Origin: Lingula anatina
Taxonomy: Eukaryota > Brachiopoda > Lingulata > Lingulida > Lingulidae
Direction of reading: 5' to 3'
Assembly (NCBI RefSeq): GCF_001039355.2
Contig: NW_019775949.1
Coordinates: 1 to 64,000, forward strand
DNA length: 64,000 nucleotides
Made by a program: the position numbers and the translations under genes. The notes under the pieces were generated by a model that saw nothing but the letters and a program-made list of their open reading frames with translations, made no database searches and was not told the origin of the DNA. This document shows, piece after piece, positions 12,127-25,600 of this stretch; the stretch's first letter is position 1, and each line of letters opens with the position of its first letter.

Positions 12127-12171
<45 letters not shown>

Positions 12172-12435
12172 AAAATCTGCACCAATAATAACTTATTTAA
12201 TTAAATAAAAGATGTTGAAGAACTGCAAAAATGTGGCATCTTTCTTCATTTCAGACTTCTAGCAGAGTATTGCAGGGACCTGAAGGCACTGCAGATAAGA
12301 GAATGCAGGGATATTAATGAGCAAAGTTTGTGTAAACTAAGGGAGAAAAATGTGAAAGTGGACATACCTAAGTACCCATACACTATTGTCTGTCCTCTAA
12401 CAAGGTCACTGCAAAGACTTAATGTACAAATATGA
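10910..12435 (+). CDS. FBXL15: F-box and leucine-rich repeat protein, FBXL15 homologue
   Basis: Substrate-recognition subunit of an SCF (SKP1-CUL1-F-box) ubiquitin ligase. Vertebrate FBXL15 targets SMURF1 and so tunes BMP signalling. Coding exons are 10916-11526, 11708-11839 and 12255-12435, with phases fitting and the TGA at 12433-12435. This gives 307 residues, against 300 in human. The F-box begins at LPWEDVL (human has the identical LPWEDVL). Then come WLTDELLVPVLQRN (human WLSDEDLVPVLARN) and several cysteine-containing LRRs (LRRITL-type, HVDLSGCWNLNDEAV, HLNMTGCWRVTNES, ALQIRECRDINE), with a short tail ending RLNVQI. The ATG at 10916 was chosen because TTTCTGTAG at 10901-10909 is an acceptor for an exon starting at 10910. 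A second acceptor-like CTTTTCAG ends at 10983, so another N-terminus is possible. Poly(A) candidates are AATAAA at 12725 and 13449. Confidence 0.93.
12129..12169. repeat. (CA)n microsatellite in FBXL15 intron 2
   Basis: About 20 CA units preceded by degenerate CACGCATG units. It lies about 85 nt upstream of the last-exon acceptor. Confidence 0.95.
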
Positions 12436-14384
12436 TAGTCATTTAAGTCTGCACTTGACTTGCTCAAAATTGCAATGTTTTCTCCTTTTGGCAATCCTAA
12501 TTTATTGTGAATGTATCAGATAAGTTGCCTACTGTCATTTCTTTCTAATGAGTAATTTTGTTAAAAATATTTTAAAGGATTTGTACGTAAATCAGAAGTT
12601 TGGTCATATAATATCATCTGGTAAAAATAATATTTATACAAATGAATGTTATACGAATTTAAGAAATTTGATCAGTTTCACCTAACTGATTCTTATAGCT
12701 TTCAATTGCATAAATCAGAAATCAAATAAAAATGGGAGGTTAAATCATTGTTATTTTGGGGCAACTGTGCCAAACTTTTTTTTTTTTTTTTTTTTTTGAA
12801 AAAGCAATGTTATATCTGTATATTTGCAATTTGATATGCAAGTTTCAAACAGTAATGGCAGATAATCAAAATTCTCTTTGTTCATGTAAATGGTGGATAC
12901 TGACGATATTGTGATGTAATAGAATGTGATGCACGTAGAAAGACATTGCCTTTTAGAGCTCTTGTTTTAAAACGAGTATTCTGCTCAGTGGGAAGGGTTA
13001 CTTATGTTCTAGGTGCACTTCTGTTTTGTCTTCTTTTACAAAACTCACTATTACAAATACACCTTAATGTTAAATACATATCTTTTTATCAAATGCTGGG
13101 TTGAAGTAGAGCATTTGAATTTTATCAAACTGTAAACCTGCTTTAATGCCACTTTTTTTTTTTTTTTTTTACTAAATATTCAATTTCTCCATTTTATCAT
13201 CAGTGTAAGAGCAAGAGATGTTGTTTGTTTCATTATTATTGTGTAAAGTGTTTTAAGTCATTTTTTCTCACAGTTAATCAAACCAAGTTATGATATCTGA
13301 AATCTCAAGACCTGGGTAATTAACAAAGTGGATATTTTACCGATTCCTACCATGAATTGAATCCAAACCCCTCATAGGTTTAACTTACATGCCAAAATAA
13401 TTATAAAAACACTGACCATACTAGTAAAATGTTGTATTGTGATATGTAAATAAACACATTTCATTTTAGAATTTCTTGGCTGCTTTTAATACCCCACCCC
13501 CAAAACAAGTCGATGCAAAAGACCGAATGTGTGCATCACCTCTAACACAATGTCCGATGATTTTTTTTAATCAGAGCATTGCTTTTAAATTCAACTAGCA
13601 CACTGGAGGGGACCATTAGTGCACCTCTGCTCGTGTGGTGGGCACTGGTGGAACATTTGTATATAACAATTTAAGTGAGAGACCATAAGATAAAACAAGC
13701 CAAAAGGTTAAACGGTTTTTCACTTATCGTGTTTACGGTTAAAGTGCACGCCAACGGCGACGGCGACAGCGACGGCGACGACAGACGCAGATTACGGCTA
13801 TATGTACAGACACATCTGTGTTTGTACATAAAAAAGCATTTCAATAAATCCTGGGTCCAAGCTTATGCAAAATCTGACGTTCTGACATATCAAAGTACAC
13901 ATCACTATACTACCGTATAAACGCGTGGATCCAGAATTTTGCTACAGGGCGCCCTCTCTTATTTTCATTCATGCCTAGCGTCCGTGTCCGATACACCACA
14001 ACTGCATATTTTGTTCTTGACACACTGGCTAGCGGACGCGTTGTCAAAATTGCGAAAATGTAAAAAGATCGCAAATATCATATTTTTATTATGATTTTGT
14101 TAGGAGGGACAATATGATAAAAAATTTGCCGAGCCAATGTGATTATCAAACGGTAGACGAGGGCGATTTTACAGTGTATTTCATAAATAAACGTAGGGTG
14201 AAAAGGGGAATAGAAAATTGGTTGGTATTACCTTGCTTTGCTCATAATACTGCAGGCGGTGGGAGAAGAGAGTACCTCAGAAGCTAAGAGAGTTTCGCAT
14301 GCCCGCTTTGATCCCCACACCACCCCCTTGGCCCGCCATTGCTACTTATATATAAATATTATTATATACTTATATATATATTGC

Positions 14385-14458
14385 GTAAATAATGTAGTCT
14401 AGTGAGCCTGCAAATGTATTCATACCATTTAGTGCTCAATAAACTTATCATTATTATA
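14385..14458 (+). mobile_element. Short 3'-end fragment of the same LINE family as at 24071
   Basis: Contains GAGCCTGCAAATGTATTC followed by TTTAGTGCTCAATAAAC and an ATTATTAT tail. The LINE at 24071-25446 ends GAGCCTGTAAAATG, then TTTTAGTGCTCAATAAAG and ATTATTAT. Only the tail is present, as expected for a severely 5'-truncated retroposed copy. Confidence 0.65.
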
Positions 14459-15815
14459 AAAGGGTTGTTAACTTCATTGAAATAAACGTCAACTGACAAG
14501 ATAAAACTTAACAATAAAACTACCTATGATCTGTTTTGATGTGCACTCATGTTAAATGGTCTGCCGGTCTTCCGTTAAATTGTGTTACAACGGCAGAGAC
14601 CAAGAAATCGATAAACCCAAGAACTCTTCATGATGTATTCAGATTGTACGCTCAGAATCCGTTAATCAAAGAACGTAAAAGGTTTTGTGACTCGGGGTAT
14701 GTATGGTGAAAAACATCGCCAACAAAGCGACAGCTTACGTTTCCCAAATCAATTAATATATTGCACCATACTAACACAGTATCAACGTACATCAAGCAGT
14801 ATACTGTTTCTTTGAGGATCGATACACCTACATTGCATTAAGTGAAGCGTTTGTCAAATGCTGAATAAATCGATGTCGCTGCACTGTCATTTCTGGGATC
14901 CGCTTCCAAATCTTGTTTTAAAAACCTACGCCACTAGTCTTTTGCCAGTTGCCCATGCCAGGCAACTGTGTCAGATTGTCGACATCACAAAGCGGAGTGG
15001 ATTTTAGAAACAAAAGCATACATCGAGCCAACATCAATATCTTCTGGTTGAGGTAGATCTCGACTATACACTAAGTTAACCATCAGGTAGGTTTAGATTG
15101 GCCTATCTTTCTGGTCGCGAATAGAAAAGTATGGGTGCGCTTAAAAGGTGATGTAAAACTTTGAAAAAATATTGCGTTATATCAGTTTCATATCGTCAGG
15201 TACATGTACGAGTTGGGTAACTTACTTTACTCTACTCTGATTATTTTAAGTACAGAAAAGAATGCGTAAATGAAAGTGGTTCTTGTTAGATGCAAGGAAT
15301 TAATCCTATTGCAACAGGTTTGGTAAACTACCTTCACATTTCGTTGAAAAATGCTATATTACTCAACTATAAAAAATGCTAGACATTAAGCCTAATGGGT
15401 TCTATTGTTTGGTGTTCCATATTTTGCAACTGGTTTTGAAAATAACCAAAACAGTTTGAAGAACTGTAGAAATATTAGACAGGATAAGACAGCGTTGGAA
15501 CTTTATAACTGTGGGGATAAGGGATAGGGGCCTTCCATGACACTGTGCATCGTTACGGTTTCACTGAATATTTAACTAATTAAAAGTGAGTTGTACGATC
15601 TTTCTATAACATTGCGCAGTTGTAGAGAAAATAAAGGTGGTTGTTTTATTTTGATGTCATTTGATTTACGATAAGTCAAATACATGTATGAGGGGCAGGA
15701 CCATATCAAATTTAGCAACGGTGCTTTTAACACTTAACTCAAAGTCTTATGATCTAGGTATCATCCCCGTCAAGCGCCCTAGCACTGGTCCAGCTAAAAA
15801 CCTCTGTGTTTTGCG

Positions 15816-16160
15816 TTAAAGTGATAATAACTCTTCGTTTCGGCCAAAAAATGAATTTTCCTGGAGTAAACAACAATTTTCCCATACTTACCAAGGGTTA
15901 ATGAATCCATTTTTACATTCAAAGTTAGTCCCTGGTTTTTTTCTAAAAAGTTTGGTTTTTTGTTAAAATCTCTTAAGAGATTTTAACAAAGTATAGCCAT
16001 CAATGGAGGTCACGTGGTCTAAAGACAAGCTCAGATATCAGAATAATAGCTATAACTGCCGTTTTTGTGGTAAAACAGAATATATTATATTTCTATGAGT
16101 TATTCACTATGTTTTTATTGTGAAATATAGATCTCATACGAAGAGTTATTATCCCTTTAA
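15816..16160. mobile_element. TTAA-bounded inverted-repeat MITE, copy 1
   Basis: Begins TTAAAGTGATAATAACTCTTCG and ends CGAAGAGTTATTATCCCTTTAA, giving ~20-bp terminal inverted repeats and TTAA at each end. TTAA is the piggyBac-type target. The interior holds the palindrome AATCTCTTAAGAGATT and, on minus, ATGGATTCATTAACC and GTAAGTATGGGAAAA, shared with the copies at 29713, 33318 and 54971. No transposase is present. Confidence 0.75.
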
Positions 16161-17195
16161 GCATCGGTTTGATAGGTGTTTAATTTGATGTAGACGTTTC
16201 AGGCGTGCTATCATGCAGTGTGCTATCCATTTAAATAATAACGCAAACGTCATATAATCCATCATTCAGCTTTGTTCTAAGCTATTTTATTGCAAATGTA
16301 TTACTTGAATGATAGGCCTATTAAGCCTTCATTGCTTTCAACAAATGTATTGATAGGGCCTACCACTTTAAAAACAAAAAGTCAAAAACTCAGCCCAACT
16401 CGATCCCCTATGAAAATGACAAAAGCAGCTCTTAGTGACTTAATTGGGTCGGAAGTTAAATAAAAAAGTAATAAGGTACATATAATGTAGTTTCAAGGGG
16501 GTTCCGAGATCATTGACACATGCCGCCAGTCACCACCAAGGAGACGCAGTTCACCAGCCACGCTGTCTGGCAGTTAAACAGCATACACAGGTGTGAATTG
16601 AGACTGCAAATGACACCTACGGAATCACCACCTGACCATAGAAAAATTATGTGAACATCAGATAAGAGGATGAAATCCATGTGGGAATAAAACAAAACTG
16701 CAAACAAACCCCACTTCCATTGATTAGTAAGAGGCAAACTACCCTGGACACTGGTCACCGACTGCATGGTGTCCCTAACAACTTTCCAGTATTTATCAGC
16801 TGTATTACTCTACTGAGTCCGAAATCAAAAGAGGACAAAAGAAATTGCGCCCTCTTCTTGATATCCTAGATCCACTAGAGTAATTTTAATGTCATTTGAT
16901 TTGATTTGATCGTAAATTTAAAGCCAGATAAATACATAGTACCAAGAGTGCATCACCATTTAAGATTGATCACTTACATATTTCATATTTCCCTAACAGG
17001 GGGCACTGCAAGCAAGCGCACAAGCTGCTTTACCGTAATAATGGAAGGATAATTTCCCACATGAGATCACAACACAATCACCTTCAGATAAATTTGTTTG
17101 GGTTTCATATATTTGCTAGGAAAAGGGAGGCCGACGCTTTCCAACCAACACGCTGCAGGCTGTTATAGCTGTGTATTGCAGAAAATACACAGAAG

Positions 17196-20100
17196 ATGGC
17201 TGATGTCAACCAACAGAAGCCGAGCGCACCAAAACGGGTACTGAGCGTGCCATACAGAAGACTGTCCGAGGAGGAGGCTCAGTTACCAGCGACTGCATAC
17301 GGAAACAGACGGTATGCTATTAGGGAAAACTTGAACTATTGAACTGTATATTTTACGTTGAAATACTGTGTGCTAGCGTGTGTAAGTGGCGATTACGTAT
17401 TTGATATATTGCACAGTTCTATTTGTGCGTTTGTCAGTGACATACATTGTACTCGTATAGTGTTTAGAATGTTTGAAATGAAATTAATTTTTTTGCTCGT
17501 TATCCAGGCCCTTAATTAAAGCTCTAGGATAACCGTGCCGCTTTAAAATCATATGGAGTACGCTGTAATGCCGACCAGTGGTTATTTTTAACACTGGTCT
17601 GTGAATTCAGAGATGTGTCTTTTAATATTGTAAAGTCATCACAACCTTGATCTAACGACCGCTGAACGGACTGGGAAGCAGGAGCGTGGATGCGGAACGG
17701 GGGCGAGTGGAGGGGGGGGGGGGCGTTAAGAAAATAAATTAAGCTTGTTCAGGGTTTTCAGCTTGCATTTTCTTTATTTTCGTCATATTTCATTTTAGTC
17801 ACTTGCAATTATAACACTGCTGAAATAATAATAATAATAATTGTGAGATAGCGTTTGCTTTACACATGCTTGTTATTGATTTCCCACACTCAATGATTGT
17901 GTTCATCGTTTATATTATCTTACATGACACATATTACGGTTAATAGTATTCCACAGAGACCACGTCTAATATGGCAGCTATTCTTTTCAAGGCACTGGAT
18001 AATTTATGAGGGTATATGGACTACAGTAGTTAATTCCTGCAAGATATACTGTAAATAACCCTGTATATAATACTGTGCACATTGAACATATTCACATGAC
18101 CATGTGTCTTTCAAAGCTTTTTTTGATGCACATACAGTTAGCTTCATTATAAGTATTTTCAGGATGGGGGGGGGGGGGGAGGTCTTGGTGGATATGATCT
18201 GCCAACATTTCTGAATTAAATGTTAAAAACTGGGTTACTGGCTATTTCTCTCCTGCTTGTCCGATTGTTGTGGAAATTACACACATACATCTGGTACATG
18301 CACATGTAACTGACCTTTTTTTTGGTGGGTTAGAAGTTATGTTATATATTTTCATTTCATTTAGTGAAACTGGTTCATAAATGCATTGGGCTGTTTCTAT
18401 CTGACAGCTAGCATGTAGCAAAAAATGGTTATCAGTGTCATATTTCATCCACAATATACCAAAACAAATTTATATTGACATGAAATCAGCATGCACTTTG
18501 GGGTTTTGTCATGCTTAGACAAGTTGATTATTTATGACCAGTTCTTAGCTGTTCACAAGCTGGGCAAGCACATCATGATCAGTGTGGTGCTGATATGGTG
18601 CATATTGATTACTTGGTCATCAACTGGAGGTTGTACTTGTCGCGACTCTTGAAGCAATATATGGGTATCTATTCATGTGAAAGCAACCCATATATCTCAG
18701 TTTTTTTTTTTTTTTTTTTTTTTTTTGTGATTTCTCAGTTTTTTTTAGGTGTTACATATAATTTTTTGCACTGCTTTGTTTGTCTATGACTGAGTAATCA
18801 TTACAGAGAAAGTAATTGAATATGGAAAAACGGATATATATATATATAGTAGGGCATCTGTATGAAAGAATGTATGAATATGATGATCGAGTTTACCCAA
18901 GATAAATGAGTAAATGAATAAGGCATATCATTTGTTTGTAAATCTGTGTAATTGTGTGTGGAAAAATCACTTTTGTATGAATTTATATTTCAATTTGTAT
19001 CAGTTTACTTCCAATTCTCCTGTAACTCAATAATATTGAAATCTCTCGAGACATTGCTGCAATGAAGACGTAAATAAATAAATGAAATTATTAAATGCTT
19101 TGAAAGATGACACATGCCTGAGAACCATACAATGTACTATAACCCATCTGTTTAGTTACTACTGCATTGTCATCTTCTCGTGGACGGATATAAAGTTCCC
19201 TTTCATGATCTTTTATAAGCTATGGCCGCAGGCAAATCACAAGAGAAATTATGTTATTTTAGTGTTAACAATGCATACATATCAAGTCGTGCAATCATAG
19301 ATAAAATACTACCAGCGAAGAAATGTATGTTGTCTTGCAGTATATTCTTGAGTTGAAAATAATATAATTTTTGCTATCTTGGGCTTGGTTCATTCAAAAT
19401 GAAGAGAACAATAAATTTAGCCAGGGGTAGAAGTTTTTAGTAATGCCTCTAAAAACAGAAAGTGTGCCAATAAAACAGGTTGATTTAAAGATAATTAAAG
19501 ATTTCTAGAGGTTCTTTATTTTTGTACACCTGGGTGTATATAAGGATTCTGGGTATGTAAATGGAAATTATGAAAGAGTTGATAAAATCCTATTTGTAAC
19601 CATTATGTTAATAAAGCACAATGAACCAAATTGATAATCAAGCAGTTAGTCCATTGTCGTTTAATGGAGTGCATGTGCTAATATTTCATGAAGCTTATTG
19701 ATGTATGGGAAAAATAACTTACTCAGTAGTGTCAACATGAGTTTTAGAGCAATGATGATGACTATACTCTTTACTTAGACTCTTCGCATCTACATATTTA
19801 TGCTCTACATAGCCACATATATGCTGTTCATAACCTGGCAAAAAAAGCAGAAGAATGCTTGTACATTGTAATATACAAGGTGTCTGCACTCTTCCAAAAA
19901 AAAAAAAAAATTGATTGAGTGAACACACATATGTACAAACATTAATCAGCATTAAATACAAAAAGATTATAAATAACTAATGTTCAATTGAAACTTATAA
20001 TAATTCTTCATACCTGATCTATTTTTTATCAGTGCCACACTGAGGGGATCTAAATGATACTGTGCCATTCTCACAAAATGCCATGACCTAAGCAATGCAG

Positions 20101-22555
20101 GCGTCACACAAAAAAGTAACCATAACAAAAGATATCCAATAGATATGTAAAAGGATGTATATATGTATCAGCCTGTGTACAACTGCCATAAAAGATAGTT
20201 GATGTGTACTGCTGCAGATGTAATACTTTTAAGAGAATTGGTCAATATTCGCTAATCCAGCTGTTCTTTTTAATATTCATAAAACCCGCTATAAATCCAA
20301 TTTCTAAATTGTTGAATTGTTAATGTGCCTTTATTTTTTTAGAAAATAAACTTACTCATGTGCACAATTGCATTATTATGAGAGGTCTGGTGCGATTGAG
20401 GACCCAGTTATTTTAAAAGTATTACTGGCAAATATAGATTAGACCAAAACCACCAGGTGGCAGTAGTCTCTGCATGTGCACTTCATGGGAATCCACCAAC
20501 TGTACCTAAAACCATACATACATACATGTTTATAACAGACCCTGAAGTTTCTTGTCATTAAATCCCTGTACATTAACTTGTGACATTAATCATTGCCTAA
20601 ACCATGTAAAATACAGTATCATTTCTGTGATTGGAACCCTCAGTATGTTTCCAAATCAGTAAAAGTCATGGATAATGGATTTTCTGATAAACGACTGCTA
20701 ATACTGCCTGTACGTATACATGCTGATTTCCATTGGATTTTCACAGAATAGTCTGCTGATCAAAAGCACTCACAACCAACTGCATTTGATCCAACAACGT
20801 TCTCTTTGATGGCAGTATGCTTGTCAATGAAATAAAGCTTTGGTTGCTTGGTTAGCCTTGTTTGGTGAATTATACATGCACAGTGTACTGTGTATTACAA
20901 GTGTGTATAGCTACTCGTACATGTACATTTACTGGTATTAGTACAGTGTATATATATCTAGCATCTGCTGCATGTGCAATTTAAATATCTCTCATGCCAA
21001 GCATATGGAAAATTGTCCTCAATAAATTTTATACTTAGTAGTTTGGATGGAAAATTGATCACAACTGAAAAGAAAAAGTGTCTGATCAGGTGGCATTGTA
21101 CTAGTATAGGTAAACATGTAATTCATATTTATATAATTGGAATGATTACAAATGCATATTCCTAAATATAGGTTATGTTTTTTTAATTGTTATTAATATA
21201 ACAGTTAAAAAAAGAGAAGCATGATAATTGCATAATAATTTGATTATATACACAGTGTGTGTGTGTGCGTGCGTGCGTGCATGCGTGCGTGTATGTGTGT
21301 GTGAGGCAAAAACAAACTACTAGTAAATCAAAAAAGATGAGATGCCTGAGTTGATTGCTTCTTGCTCTTGAAAATTTTTAAATAGCTGTCCATACTTCGT
21401 CAAATATCAACTATTTTTAAAACCATGGTTAAGGAGAATAATTCAAAACACTTTAGAAATTAAAAACTTATCACTTAATATTATCTGGCTATATTCTGGA
21501 AATTTCCCTGATCTACTGATATTTTTAGTGCTGGTGAGATATTGGTTTCTGCATATCAAGGCAGGGAATATTTGAAGTAATTAAGGCATGGTGGAAGCCA
21601 TGATCGAAGCATTAAGTCAATGGCACAAATGAATATCAAGATCCCGTATATAACCCGCACATGTAGATGCGCTTTCTAATGACTTCCTCAGAAACAAAGG
21701 CCATCTGTGTCTGTTAATTCCTGTGTGGAATCCATAGAGTACAACACAGCTAGAATTGAGACGGTGCTCTCTTTAGATATTGTGGGTTTCTAAGAAATAA
21801 TGAGTATTAAAGTACATTATAGTCAATACCTAAAATGCCTCAAACCTATATTTTGTGTGGAAGGAAAGTCACGAAGAGCTTCTTTGTCTCTACAAAGAGT
21901 AAACTGTGAGGAGACAGCTCAGTGAAGCATACAGAATTTTTTTTTTTTTTTGCGATTAATTAATGAAGTCTTACAGGAAACTTTTCATCAGCTGGGGCAG
22001 TAGTTTTTGAGATATGGCCAGCATAATCTCATCTTTTGAGGTTCTGCCATATATGTGTGTGTGTGTGTGTTTGAATGGCATCTATTACTTAAGGGGACGC
22101 ATGTGTGGGAAATGGAGTTGTATTATCAGCTGCTGTCTGTACAGTTGCAGTACTTCATTCTTGGTCTGCTGTTATTTACTTGAAGCCTGTGACATGTCAT
22201 GCATGATAAAGTTTATCCACAGGTAAATATGCATTTAAAAAGTTGTTGATTGATTTTCATATGTTAGCCATCAATTCTTTCTTCGTTAACTTGCAATTAA
22301 ACACAGTTTAAGGAAAGAAACACGGATGAGTTTCAGGCAGGCATAGTGCACCATAATCGCCTAGAGGGGCAGAGTACAATACTAGTATTATTTTTTTCTT
22401 GTTTTCTTTCTTTTTTCTGTAAAATCATTTTTAGCATTTTTAGCATTTTTCCAGCATGGCATTGGGTAATCGCAAACAATTGTNTTTTTTTGCACTGCTT
22501 TGTTTGTCTATGACTGAGTAATCATTACAGAGAAAGTAATTGAATATGGAAAAAC

Positions 22556-22601
<46 letters not shown>

Positions 22602-25600
22602 TCAGTATATATATATTGTAGGGCATCTGTATGAAAGAATGTATGAATATGATGATCGAGTTTACCCAAGATAAATGAGTAAATGAATAAGGCATATCAT
22701 TTGTTTGTAAATCTGTGTAATTGTGTGTGGAAAAATCACTTTTGTATGAATTTATATTTCAATTTGTATCAGTTTACTTCCAATTCTCCTGTAATTCAAT
22801 AATATTGAAATCCCTCGAGACATTGCTGCAATGAAGATGTAAATAAATAAATGAAATTATTAAATGCTTTGAAAGATGACACATGCATGAGAACCATACA
22901 ATGTACTATAACCCATCTGTATAGTTACTACTGCATTGTCATCTTCTCATGGATGGATATAAAGTTCCCTTTCATGATCTTTTATAAGCTATGGCCGCAG
23001 GACAAATCACAAGAGAAATTATGTTATTTTAGTGTTAACAATGCATACATATCAAGTCGTGCAATCATAGATAAAATACTACCAGCGAAGAAATGTATGT
23101 TGTCTTGCAGTATATTCTTGAGTTGAAAATAATATAATTTTTGCTATCTTGGGCTTGGTTCATTCAAAATAAAGAGATCAATAAATTTAGCCAGGGGTAG
23201 TAGTTTTTAGTAATGCCTCTAAAAACAGAAAGTGTGCCAATAAAACAGGTTGATTTAAAGATAATTAAAGATTTCTAGAGGTTCTGTACACCTGGGTGTA
23301 TATAAGGATTCTGGGTATGTAAATGGAAATTATGAAAGAGCTGATAAAATCCTATTTGTAACCATTATGTTAATAAAGCACAATGAACCAAATTGATAAT
23401 CAAGCAATTAGTCCATTGTTGTTTAATGGAGCGCATGTGCTAATATTTCATGAAGCTTATTGATGTATGGCATATGTAACTTAGTAGTGTCAACAAGAGT
23501 TTTAGAGCAATGATGATGACTATACTCTTTACCTTTACTTAGGCTCTACGCATCTACATATTTATGCTCTACATAGCCACATATATGCTGTTCATTAAAC
23601 CTGGCAAAAAAGCAGAAGAATGCTTGCACATTATAATATACAAGGTGTCTGCACTTTTCCAAAAAAAAAAAAAATTTTTATTTTGATTAATTGAACACAC
23701 ATATGTCGGCATCACCTTTACTTTACAGAGACTGATAAAGATATTGTTACAAACATTAATCAGCATTAAATGCAAAAAGATTATAAATAACTAATGTTCA
23801 ATTGAAACTAATAATAATAATAATTCTTCATACCTGATCTATTTTTTATCAGTGCCACACTGAGGGGATCTAAGTGATACTGTGCCATTCTCACAAAATG
23901 CCATGACCCAAGCAATGCAGGCGTCACACAAAAAAGGAACCATAACAAAAGATATCCAATAGATATGTAAAAGGATGTATATATGTATCAGCCTGTGTAT
24001 AACTGCCATAAAAGATAGTTGATGTGTACTGCTGCAGATGTAATACTTTTAAGAGCATTGGTCAATATTCTGAATCACATCTTGTATGCTGACGACCTTG
24101 TCCTAATATCGGCATCTAAAGATGGTCTACAAAATAAACTAATGGCACTGCAAGCTTACTGTAAAAAGTGGAAACTAAACATAAATGAAAAAAAGTCCAA
24201 GATCATGATATTTAATAAAAAAGGAAAATTAGACTCTGCAACAACATTTACAATAAATAATATAGCCATTGAATCAGTAAAAGAGTACAATTATCTGGGA
24301 TTAACCTTTACAAATACAGGTTCAATGAAAAAAGCAATTGAAAATTTAAAGAAAAAGGCTCTAAAAGCAACTTTTGCTCTTAAAGCAGCCCTGTCCTCAA
24401 ACAAGATAACATCTCCCACACTCAACTTAAAACTTTTTGACAAAACCATCAAGCCCATCTTACTATATGGGTGTGAAGTTTGGTCTGAAGAAATATTCAA
24501 GGAAAAACAAATGTCACTTACAAAACTAAATAAATTTCCTTTTGAACAACTACATCTAAAAATGTGCAAATGGGCACTAGGTGTACGAAAAAATGCTATG
24601 AACAATGCCTGTAGAGCTGAATTTGGAAGATTTCCACTCTATTCTGATATTGCAAAACAGACACAGAGATACAGCGCCAGACTGAAAGAGCTACCTTCAA
24701 ACAGATTGGTCAAAAACATTTAATTATGAACAGGAGCAAAAAGAAAAAGGACCCTGTTGGTCTGAATCAATAAGAACATTTATACAGTGTTGGGGTCTGG
24801 GCCATAAAACTGATACACAAACACTAAATAACTTTGAAAACCTAAGAGATGCTATCAACAATAAAATTGAGGAACTATTTTGGAAAGACCTGGAAAGTGA
24901 TAACTACAGTAAACTCAGGATTGACAGATTACTTAAAAAAACCTACACCCCTGAAAAATATCTGTCAATGAAAGTCACCCCATCAGAAATGAAGACTATT
25001 GCAAAAATGCGGATTAGTGACCACAAATTAGAAATTGAACGTGGCCGCTATACGTCCCCTAAAACCCCTACTGAAAATCGCAAGTGCCCCCACTGTAATG
25101 AAATTGAAACGGAGATCCACTTTTTACTGAAATGTGAAGAACATAGTGACAGAAGAATTAGATTAATGATACCTCCTGAGCAGAAAACAGATCATGAAAA
25201 AATTCAGTGGCTGCTCAGTCCAAAAAGTGAATCGTGTTTGAGAACATTATATCTTTATATAACTGAAAGTTTGAAAAAACGACACACCCATCAATAGCAA
25301 TAGTCGTTTTATTCTGTGCTGCTTCCCAGTAATCATTCCATAAGTATTGTATAGATTTGTATAATTTGTTGCTAAGTTGTTATGACTAGTGTAGAGAGCC
25401 TGTAAAATGTAATATGTATGCATTTTAGTGCTCAATAAAGATTATTATATTCGCTAATCCAGCTGTTCTTTTTAATATTCATAAAACCCGCTATAAATCC
25501 AATTTCTAAATTGTTGAATTGTTAATGTGCCTAAACATTTTTAGAAAATAAACTTACTCATGTGCACAATTGCATTATTATGAGAGGTCTGGTGTGATTG

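Larger units (their letters stand above)
12436..17195. other. FBXL15 3' UTR and intergenic DNA before the BAIAP3-like gene
   Basis: No conserved coding exon is visible. Contents: FBXL15 3' UTR with AATAAA signals (12725-12730, 13449-13454), poly-T runs near 12777 and 13153, a CGGCGA-rich patch at about 13750-13785, a perfect-looking hairpin at 13799-13831, a solo LINE 3' end (14385-14458), and a TTAA-bounded inverted-repeat element (15816-16160). From about 16980 to 17195 is probable promoter or 5' UTR of the next gene; no TATA box is evident. Confidence 0.5.

Noticed and set aside
19082-23126. Paired small open frames ([12 protein letters not shown]...) in both duplication copies
   Set aside because: Conserved only because the DNA is duplicated. 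They differ in frame at the C-terminus and have no recognisable domain.
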